Assembly (NCBI GenBank): GCA_040830725.1
Contig: JBFOMG010000025.1
Coordinates: 22,847 to 86,846, forward strand
Reading direction: 5' to 3'
DNA: 64,000 nucleotides
DNA from: JAWKWH01 sp040830725
Lineage (GTDB): Bacteria > Pseudomonadota > Alphaproteobacteria > Rhizobiales > Rhizobiaceae
The notes under the pieces are model-generated. The model did no database searches. It worked only from the letters and a program-made list of their open reading frames with translations, and had not been told where the DNA came from. The position numbers and the translations under genes are program-made. Below, one piece after another: positions 1 through 7,800 of the stretch (position 1 is its first letter; each line of letters opens with the position of its first letter).

Positions 1-587
1 CCGGCGTAGGTCGCTTCCAGGTCAATGATCTCGCGCAGCAGAATGTTGGATTCGTTCAATTCGTCGCGCCAGATGATGATGGCCTGAAAGGTCAGCGGGC
101 TTTCGCACAGGCCCGCAATCATGGTTTCCCGGCCCGCTTCAATGCGCTTGGCGATGGCGATTTCGCCTTCGCGCGACAGCAGCTCGACCGAGCCCATCTC
201 GCGCAGATACATGCGCACGGGGTCGTCGGTGCGGTCCGTCGGTTCTTTCTTGGCAACAGTGGCTACAGCGCTGCCGGTCTGTTCGGCGACTTCCTTGGAG
301 GCTTCGCCGGACTTGTTGTCATTGCTGGCATCGTCGGTGGAATCATCTTCCTCGATGACATTGATACCCATGTCGGACAGCATCGACATCGTGTCTTCGA
401 TCTTGTCCGGATCCGTCTGGTCAGACGGCAGAACCGAGTTGAGTTCGTCCATGGAGACAAAGCCGCGCTTCTTGGCGGCCTTGATCATTTTCTTCACAGC
501 ATTGTCGGAGAGATCAAGAAGCGGCCCATCCGGTGTGCTTTCGCGCTCGGTTTCGGCCTCTTCTTTTTCTTTGGTTTTCGTTGCCAT
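1..587 (-). CDS. rpoD: RNA polymerase sigma factor RpoD (N-terminal part, cut by window edge)
   Basis: Primary sigma factor that gives core RNA polymerase its housekeeping promoter specificity. About 195 N-terminal codons are present. The start ATG is at 587-585 and the frame stays open to base 1, so the conserved regions 2-4 lie outside. The visible part has the region 1.1 fold (KKMIKAAKKRGFVSMDELN near residue 30), an acidic linker rich in Asp and Ser, and the region 1.2 signature DPVRMYLREMGSVELLSREG followed by EIAIAKRIEAG and the start of the non-conserved region. It lies immediately downstream of dnaG on the same strand, the usual macromolecular-synthesis order. The 1.2 motif makes the identification secure. 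Confidence 0.95.
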   Translation of the reverse strand, partial: MATKTKEKEEAETERESTPDGPLLDLSDNAVKKMIKAAKKRGFVSMDELNSVLPSDQTDPDKIEDTMSMLSDMGINVIEEDDSTDDASNDNKSGEASKEVAEQTGSAVATVAKKEPTDRTDDPVRMYLREMGSVELLSREGEIAIAKRIEAGRETMIAGLCESPLTFQAIIIWRDELNESNILLREIIDLEATYA

Positions 588-921
588 GCTTGTTTGTTCT
601 CCAGATAGCCGGCGCCTGTCTGTCAAGCGCACACCTATGGTAAGAATTCGCCCTGTGTCAGCCGCCCGCCGCAATGCTGGCCGCGCGAAACCGATCTGTC
701 AGACAGATTTACAGGTTTTGTCGTTAATTCCCGCTTAACCCTGTTCAGATCGTTCATGTTTGCGGCCAATTACCCCGGGAACAGCGGTTTTCACCGGCGT
801 CCAGATGTCGTTCGTCCTCAGAAGTGGAATAACCCCCTCTGATTCCGCCAAATTTCGCTTAGGTCAAGCCGCCAATGCCCTGATTCGCCAAAAAAAGCGA
901 ATCAGCGCTCCTTTTCGGACG
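588..921. other. Intergenic region between dnaG and rpoD
   Basis: 334 bases without a supported gene. It should contain the rpoD promoter on the minus strand, but I cannot choose a convincing -35/-10 pair. The only clear structure is the stem-loop at 880-905 next to the dnaG stop. Open frames crossing the region on the plus strand have no ribosome-binding site or recognisable protein features. Confidence 0.5.
880..905 (-). terminator. Stem-loop just after dnaG
   Basis: A perfect 9-bp inverted repeat, CTGATTCGC and GCGAATCAG, flanks an 8-base loop that contains the A-run (a T-run on the minus strand). It starts 17 bases after the dnaG stop. The T-run is in the loop and not after the stem, so it is not a textbook intrinsic terminator. 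It may instead be an RNA processing or stability element between dnaG and rpoD. Confidence 0.35.
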
Positions 922-2829
922 CTACATGCTGCGCCCGGCACGTCCGGACGAGGCGCCAAAACCTTCGATCAGAGCTTCCGTGGCCTGCGCGTCCCTGAAC
1001 TGGGACTGGATGTCCAGGAGGTGATTGTAATTCTCCTCCGTTGGCTCGTTTGCAAGCGCAGCCTCGGCGGCTTTAAGCTCCCTATGTAGCGCTCCTGCGG
1101 CGCGGTGCAAGTGCAACGCCTGGGCAAATGCGTCGCGGGCATCATCAAGCGCGGCATCGGCCAGTACCGGCCAGGTGCGTGTGCGGTTGACCAGTGCGAC
1201 AGCGCGATCCCAGCTTTCCAGATGCCCGTGCCGTTCGATGACCGCGATGATCGCGCCAGGTTCACTCGCTTCGTCATGAGCAACGGCATCCAAAAGCGCG
1301 CCATGCAGCTGCTGCAATTCCGGGTGCCGCGCCTCAAAAGTTTCGATCTGGTCGAAATATTCGTCGATCAGCGCCGGATGGTGGACCAGGGCGACAATAA
1401 TAACCGCTTCACGGACCGGCATGATCCCGCCGGCATTCTTGACCAGCGCCGAGCGGGCAAGACTGTCAGACACCGCCAACCGGCTCTTGGCGTGGGCATC
1501 GCCGTATTTTCTTTCACCGCCGGAAGCCGGCTTCCGGTCAGATCGCGAACCGAAATAGGACTGTATTCGTTCGCGCATATTCTGCTGGTAGTGACGCCGA
1601 ACCGATTCATCCTTGATCTGGAAAACCAGATTGCGAAGCGTCTTCTCCAGTTCGGCGCGGCGTTCTGGCGTGTCGAACACGCCCGATGCCGTTTCACGCA
1701 TCCAGATCAGGTCAGCGAGCGGCAGCGCCTGCTTGATGATGGCAGCAAACGCATCCGCGCCGGAGTGCTGGACAAGATCATCCGGGTCCTGGCCGTCTGG
1801 CAACAATGCAAACCGGGTCGAGCGCCCCGGCCCGATCATCGGCAGGATCAGATCGGCCGCCCGCCATGCCGCCTTCATGCCCGCCTGATCGCCATCAAAG
1901 CAAAGCACCGGTTCATTACCCACCCGCCAGAGCAATTCAACCTGGCGCTCGGTCAGTGCTGTTCCCAGCGGCGCAACCGCATTGTCGAAACCTGCCTGCG
2001 CCAGTGCGATGACATCCATGTAGCCTTCGACCGCAATGACCGTTCCGGCCTTGCGGGCCGCCTCCCGGGCAGGACCGAGATTGTAAAGAACGTTGGACTT
2101 GTGGAACAGCTCGGTCTCCGGTGAATTGAGATATTTGGCCGGAACATCGGGTGACAGGGCCCGGCCGCCAAAGGCGATCACCTTGCCGCGCGGATTGGCG
2201 ATCGGAAACATGATCCGGTCGCGGAACCGGTCATAGGAAACGGCAATGTCCGGCCCGAAGACGACCAGTCCGCAGGCCTCGATCTTTTCCTTTTCAACGC
2301 CCTTTCCGGCAAGAAACTCTTTCAGGGCGTTGCGGCTGTCGGGTGCATAGCCCATGCGGAACCGTGCCTGGGTCGCCGATGTCAGGCTGCGTTCCCTGAG
2401 ATAGGCGCGCGCCTTTGCACCTTCGGCACCCTGCAGTTTCTCCTCAAAAAACCCTGTCGCCAGTTCCATGACATCGTAAAGCGTGGCGCGTTTTTCTTCC
2501 CGCGCTTCAGCTTCCCGGTCGCGCGCCGGCATCGGCACGCCGGCCATGTCGGCAATGCGCTCGACGGATTCAGGAAAGGACAGACCGTCAAGTTCGGTCA
2601 GAAAGCGGAAATGATCGCCTGAAACGCCGCAGCCAAAACAATGGTACCGGCCTTTCTGGTCCTCGCAATGGAAGCTCGGTGTGTTCTCGCCGTGAAACGG
2701 GCAGCAGGCCCACCAGTCGCCGCGTGAGGTATTGGTCTTGCGCTTGTCCCAGGTGACACGCGGACCGATGACCGACGAAATCGGCACCCGGTCCCGTATT
2801 TCATCCAAAAAATTCTGCGAAAAGCGCAT
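922..2829 (-). CDS. dnaG: DNA primase DnaG
   Basis: Synthesises RNA primers for lagging-strand and initiating replication and works with the replicative helicase. About 635 residues, normal for the family. The N-terminus carries the CHC2 zinc-binding domain (CCPFHGENTPSFHCE near residue 43, then YHCFGCGVSGD). The central RNA polymerase/TOPRIM domain follows, with AVEGYMDVIALAQAGF and the metal-binding LCFDGDQAGMKAAW. The C-terminal part (about residues 440-635) is the helicase-interacting domain. A longer reading from 2901 exists, but the start at 2829 is preferred because AGAGG lies 5 bases before it and MRFSQNFLDEIRDR is the usual family N-terminus. rpoD follows on the same strand. Confidence 0.95.
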   Translation of the reverse strand: MRFSQNFLDEIRDRVPISSVIGPRVTWDKRKTNTSRGDWWACCPFHGENTPSFHCEDQKGRYHCFGCGVSGDHFRFLTELDGLSFPESVERIADMAGVPMPARDREAEAREEKRATLYDVMELATGFFEEKLQGAEGAKARAYLRERSLTSATQARFRMGYAPDSRNALKEFLAGKGVEKEKIEACGLVVFGPDIAVSYDRFRDRIMFPIANPRGKVIAFGGRALSPDVPAKYLNSPETELFHKSNVLYNLGPAREAARKAGTVIAVEGYMDVIALAQAGFDNAVAPLGTALTERQVELLWRVGNEPVLCFDGDQAGMKAAWRAADLILPMIGPGRSTRFALLPDGQDPDDLVQHSGADAFAAIIKQALPLADLIWMRETASGVFDTPERRAELEKTLRNLVFQIKDESVRRHYQQNMRERIQSYFGSRSDRKPASGGERKYGDAHAKSRLAVSDSLARSALVKNAGGIMPVREAVIIVALVHHPALIDEYFDQIETFEARHPELQQLHGALLDAVAHDEASEPGAIIAVIERHGHLESWDRAVALVNRTRTWPVLADAALDDARDAFAQALHLHRAAGALHRELKAAEAALANEPTEENYNHLLDIQSQFRDAQATEALIEGFGASSGRAGRSM

Positions 2830-3038
2830 GGCCGCCTCTGGAGATGTCCGCATTTGATATAGGCGAGAAGCTGCCGGTTGGCGAAGAATTTGTCGGGTCA
2901 TGCCCGCGATTCACAGGGGTATTTGTTTCGAAAATCTCCAAATGTGCCGATCTTGCTGTTCCGGCCGCCGGCAAAACCGCCCACAGAACATGACGTTTTT
3001 CAGTAACCTAAACGAATGCCTGCGTGTTATGCGCGGCC

Positions 3039-4034
3039 ATGAGCGCCACTCAGCCAGTCTCCCTTTCCAACCGCCCGGCGGCGGGCATTGCCTTCATCAT
3101 AGCCGGCATGACGGCGATTTCCGTCAACGACATGCTGATCAAACAATTGTCGGGCGGCTATCCCCTGCACCAGATGGTGTTCTTTCGTTCCTCAATCGGC
3201 ATCATCTTCTCGCTGCTGCTGGTGCAGTTTGAGGGCGGTTGGTCGATTTTGAAAACAAAAACGCCGGGATTGCACGCCATACGCGGCATTTTGATCGTCA
3301 TCTCAAACCTGACTTTTTTCACCGCGCTCGCGGTAGTGCCGCTGGCCGATGCAACAGCATTGTTTTTTGTCGCCCCTCTGATGATCACCTTGCTGTCGAT
3401 CCCCTTCCTCGGCGAGAAGGTCGGACCCATGCGACTTGGCGCGGTCGCTGCGGGTTTTGCCGGCGTGGTGGTGATGGTGCAGCCCTGGGAAGACAGCAGT
3501 TCGCGCACCGCCAGCATGACGTTGCTGTTGCTACCCGTGGCGTCGGCCCTTGCCTATGCAATGAACCAGGTGCTGACCCGCAAGCTCGGCGCCACCAGCA
3601 AGGCTTCGGCCATGGCGGTCTACATCCAGGCAATCTTCATCATCGTTTCACTTGGATTTTATCTCGTTGCCGGCGATGGCGGGTTTGTCACGGAAACAGC
3701 CAATGACAGCGTGACATTTCTGTTGCGTGCCTGGGTCTGGCCATCGGGATTCGACCAGTATTTGTTTATCGGTCTGGGCATCAATTCTGCCATCATCGGC
3801 TACGCGCTGTCGCAGGCTTACCGGCTGGCCGATGCCGCAACAATCGCCCCGTTTGAATATGTCGGGCTTCCGCTGGCGGTCATGTGGGGTTTTGTCATTT
3901 GGGGCGATTTGCCGGGTTCGGCCACCGTTCTGGGCATCGTCCTGATCGCCGGCTCCGGCCTGTTTGTCTTTGCCCGCGAACGCCACAAGCAGCGATTGCT
4001 GGTCGCCAACAAACGGGTTCACCGTCGATATTGA
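3039..4034 (+). CDS. EamA/DMT-superfamily transporter
   Basis: Predicted inner-membrane exporter of the drug/metabolite transporter superfamily. About 331 residues with some ten hydrophobic segments in two EamA repeats. The first begins at FIIAGMTAISVNDMLIK and the second near LLLPVASALAYAMNQVLTRK. Each repeat ends in the typical F-x-P-L-x-x-x-x-x-x-P-x-L-G-E type motif (LFFVAPLMITLLSIPFLGEK in the first). The substrate cannot be told from sequence. A GTG five codons upstream (3024) is an alternative start; neither has a strong Shine-Dalgarno sequence. Divergent from dnaG and convergent with the next gene, with a strong stem-loop between the two stops. Confidence 0.85.
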   Translation: MSATQPVSLSNRPAAGIAFIIAGMTAISVNDMLIKQLSGGYPLHQMVFFRSSIGIIFSLLLVQFEGGWSILKTKTPGLHAIRGILIVISNLTFFTALAVVPLADATALFFVAPLMITLLSIPFLGEKVGPMRLGAVAAGFAGVVVMVQPWEDSSSRTASMTLLLLPVASALAYAMNQVLTRKLGATSKASAMAVYIQAIFIIVSLGFYLVAGDGGFVTETANDSVTFLLRAWVWPSGFDQYLFIGLGINSAIIGYALSQAYRLADAATIAPFEYVGLPLAVMWGFVIWGDLPGSATVLGIVLIAGSGLFVFARERHKQRLLVANKRVHRRY

Positions 4035-4043
4035 TGGACAAAA

Positions 4044-4069
4044 AATACGGCCGGCGAACCGGCCGTATT
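4044..4069 (-). terminator. Rho-independent terminator for the gene at 4096-4716
   Basis: Perfect 11-bp inverted repeat AATACGGCCGG / CCGGCCGTATT around CGAA, which is a stable UUCG tetraloop in the minus-strand RNA. Read on the minus strand it is followed by a T-run (A-run 4040-4045 on plus). It sits between two convergent stop codons, so it can also slow plus-strand transcription of the EamA gene, but the U-tract favours the minus direction. Confidence 0.85.
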
Positions 4070-4095
4070 GTCATTCAGTACACACCAGATCGGCG

Positions 4096-4716
4096 TTACC
4101 AGCCACAGACCTTCGCGGTCATGCGGCACTGGATGATCACCGAGCGGGCATAGTGGCCGCCAAGACGGTAGCAACCCGGCTGATACGCTCTGACACCGCG
4201 GCTTTGCAGCGAACGGCCGGTGCGCCGCCGCAGCGCATTGTCCAGCGTGTGATAGACCAGGGCCTGGGCACCATCGACCGTATGGTCAGACGCTTCGGCA
4301 GTGAATTTGCGGCAGCCTTTGCGAAAGCGTGGAAAATGCGGCTGGATGCGGAAGATCGGGTCGATCCTTCTCGGCGGATGCGGCTCGACCGGCTGAATGC
4401 GAACCGGCGGCCGGGGTGCCGCCACAGGCGTGGTGCACCACGACGCCTGAACCTGGCACGACACGTTGTTGGTTCCGTCGTCAAGGAAGAAACATGCCGG
4501 CTGCGAATACTGGATTTGCGCCCCGGCTGCACCACCCTGATAGGCCCTGGCAGTCGCATCCTGACGTGCCAGGAAACCGGCATGGTCTTGCGACGGGCCG
4601 ATGCCGCGCCCCTCCACCGCCGCACAGGCGGCCCATGCTGATGAGGTTCCAAAAGAACCAATGGCAACCAGCGCCGCCGAGACTGCCGCGGCAAAAAAAC
4701 TTCGACTTGAAAACAC
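4096..4716 (-). CDS. Small secreted protein of unknown function
   Basis: 206 residues and not recognised. The N-terminus is a clear Sec signal peptide (basic start, hydrophobic run AAAVSAALVAIGSF, cleavage after SSAWA). The mature protein has several Cys (CAAVEGRG, ACFFLDDG, SCQVQASWC, GCRKF, GCYRLGGHY, QCRM, VCGW) that suggest disulfides and a periplasmic or surface location. A Pro/Arg-rich linker lies in the middle (PVRIQPVEPHPPRRIDP). A strong terminator follows the stop. It precedes the strand-mate DUF11 protein only in map order; no functional link is shown. Confidence 0.75.
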   Translation of the reverse strand: MFSSRSFFAAAVSAALVAIGSFGTSSAWAACAAVEGRGIGPSQDHAGFLARQDATARAYQGGAAGAQIQYSQPACFFLDDGTNNVSCQVQASWCTTPVAAPRPPVRIQPVEPHPPRRIDPIFRIQPHFPRFRKGCRKFTAEASDHTVDGAQALVYHTLDNALRRRTGRSLQSRGVRAYQPGCYRLGGHYARSVIIQCRMTAKVCGW

Positions 4717-4831
4717 GCAGGTACTCCCCCTGAAACAAACGCCGCACCATTTGGTTCCCGTAAGTTAGCGTTCCCTAAAACCGGCTAAGAGTCAAATCCT
4801 TAGCGCCGAAAAGGGCAGGTGTTCTAAGGGC

Positions 4832-7800
4832 TTATTCTGCTCTCTGCAGGGGCACATTGATCTCGAGCTGCCCGCCATAAGCTTCAAAGCCTGACCGGCC
4901 GATTCCATCATAGAATCCGCTCGCCCTCACGGAGGTTCCACCCGGCGAAGTGTAGGCCAGGCCAATGTCTGCGCGGCCACGCAATCCGCCGATGGTTTCG
5001 ACTGAGCCGGTCGGGGTCGTCGATGTCTTGGAACGGAAATCCCAGATGCCTTCGAACTTGGCCGATGGCGTCAGCGTTCCGCCGTCCTCAAGCACCATGT
5101 TGTAGCTGAACTGCGGTCCGAAGATGACACGTCCCAGTTCCAGTGTCTGGCTGGGTATCGTATTGCCGAGCGTGTCGATATAGGTCTTCTGCCGCTCGTG
5201 GAAATAGAGCAATTCGGCAGCCGGATTGACGTTGAGATTACCCATGCTCATCGAACCGGTGACCTGCAAGCTGGCCAGGAACCGGTCGGTGTCAAACTGA
5301 TCAGTGTAGGTTCCGATCGGATTGATGTCATTGTAGGACTGACCGTAGTGAACCCGCCCGTCTATGTAGATATTCTGCCATGGATTGGCGACGAAATACG
5401 GCCCGGCCATCCAGCCAAAACCATCGACCGTTGCAACCGTCGTGGACGAATCCCATCCCGCCCAGTCCAGTTGTACAATGCCGCCAACCACCAGATTTGG
5501 ATTGATCAGATAGTCGGCGCCCAAATGCAGCATGCCCAGATGGCTGTTGCTGCCGGTCGTGTCGGTGTGTGAGAAAAAGCCGTTCACCCAGACATCAAAC
5601 TTCGGCGTGTCGTAGTCGTTTGCACCATGCTGGCTCGAATGCCAGGTTTTGATCTTGTGCAAACTCGTCGAGAATTTCGAGTTCGAAGAGGAAAGCGTTC
5701 CGCTGCCGGTAAATTCCAGCGGAGCGACACCCGGCGTGCTGCGCTCTTTCAGCCTTGATCCCAGGTCGGGCTGGTTGGCAGTCATCTGGTCGGCGCGGTG
5801 CTCCATGAATTTCATGATCGATTCTTGCGTCTGCCGGATAACTTCATTGCCATCGCGAATATTCGTGAACGTACAGACAATCGCCTCGCCATTGTCGATA
5901 TCGATGTCGACAGACCGGTTTGGCAGGTCGATCACCGTGCCGGCGTCCGTATCACCGGTGCACACGATCGCATTCAGCACCCACCCGGTCGTGATATCTT
6001 CACTGACAGTGTAGACACCGGCCGGTTTGGCGATTGCTGCCGAGGTTGCAGTATTGCCGACCGTGGTCAGCGAGATCGCATCGAAATCCGCATCGGCGGA
6101 GGAAAATTCAAATGTTCCGTCGCCGGCCGCTGCAGGGGCGGTGTTCTTGACGATCGTGACGGTGCCAAGCGGGAAGTCAACGGTAGTGTCTTCGACGACC
6201 GAATTGTCGCCCGGAGCCGGATCGACAAGATCGGACACGACATCGACCTGGTGCTGGATCACACCGACGGTTCCGGCATCAACATTGATATTGATCGTAA
6301 ACACCGCATTGCCACCATTGGCGATGGTTCCCAGGCTGCAGGTCGGCACGCCGTTCGGATCTTCCGCGCAGCCGGACGTCGAAACAAAGGTAACACCCGC
6401 CGGCAGTGTCACCGTCGCCACCACGTTGGTTGCATCCTGGGGACCGTTGTTTGTCACCGTCGCCGTATATTCGACCGGATTGCCGGTGATGACAGGATCG
6501 ACATCATCAACCAATGTCACCGAGATATCGGCGGCAGGCGTGTTCACGGTGGTGTCTTCGCTCACCGAGTTGTTCGCAAGGTCAGGATCGGCCTCGTCCG
6601 CCGTCACCGTCGCTTGCGCCGTGATAACCCCGGTCGTTCCGCCATCAACCGTCACGTCGATCGTCACGACGGCGTTTGCGCCAGACGCAATTGAACCGAT
6701 CGAACACGTCGGAACACCGTTCGGGTCTTCAGCGCAGCCTGTTGTTGAGACGAAAGTCACTCCTGCCGGCAGCGTGACGGTCATGACCACATTGGTCGCA
6801 TCCTGCGGCCCGTTATTGGTGATCGTTGCCGTGTAAGCCAGAGCACCGCCCGAAACAGCCGGGTCCGGACTGTCGGCCAGCGCAATGGAAAGGTCGGCCA
6901 TCGGATCCCCAACCGTCAACGTGTCGGTTGCCGTACCGGAATTGCCGGATGACGAGGTCAGGTCACCGGTTGTGTTGACATGCGCACCGGCGGTCATCGA
7001 GGTGACATCGGCCTGCACGGTACAGACCGCACCAGCCCCGACCGTACCGCCGGTATAGCTGATCACGCCTGAGCCATCCGCGGCCGTCACCGTTCCGCCG
7101 GTACACGTCGTGGACGCATTGGCCGGGGTGGCAACCGTGACGCCGGCGGGCAAATTGTCAGTGAAATCAAGCGCCGAGGCCGCCAAGGTGGAAGCCGAAT
7201 TGTCGATGGTGAATGTCAGGGTCGAAACGCCGCCAAACAATATCGGATTAGGTGCAAACACCTTGGCGAAGGTGGGAGGTGGCTCGATCGTCAGGTCAGC
7301 CGTCGCCGGGCCGGCAACGGGAAGACCGTTTGAGACCAAATCGCTGGTGGTGTTGGGATAGGTGCCCGCGGTTGCTGTACCGGGCACAGCCAGGTCAACC
7401 ACAATCGTGCAGCTTGCCGAAGGCGCAAGCGTGCCGCCGACGAATGTAAGAAGGGAGGTGCCGGAAACGGTGCCGCCACAGGTGTTGGTAGTGGTCCCCG
7501 TGGCAACAAGCCCGGTGATCACCGCATCAAGATCGTCGGTGAAGCCGAATACCGACAGGCTGTTGACCGTATCATTGTTGATGATGTCGAAAGTAAGCGT
7601 CGGTGTTCCGCCTGGAACCGAGGGACCATCAAAGGATTTGGTGAATGTCGGTGAAACCACATTCGAAACATCCAGATCGTCGGAAGCGGCTTCGCCAAAG
7701 ACCGGAAAGCCGCCAATTGTGCCGGTTACGGAACTGGTCGTATTTGTATAGGCGCCCACTGCGGCACCCCCGGGAACGGTCAGTGATGTCCTGATCGTAC

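Noticed and set aside
1105..2124. Plus-strand frame of 339 codons inside dnaG
   Set aside because: Antisense to a conserved core gene, with His/Arg/Gln-rich shadow composition.
5798..6694. Plus-strand frame of 298 codons inside the DUF11 gene
   Set aside because: Antisense of a repetitive coding region. It shows no ribosome site or protein family and is explained by the codon bias of the real gene.
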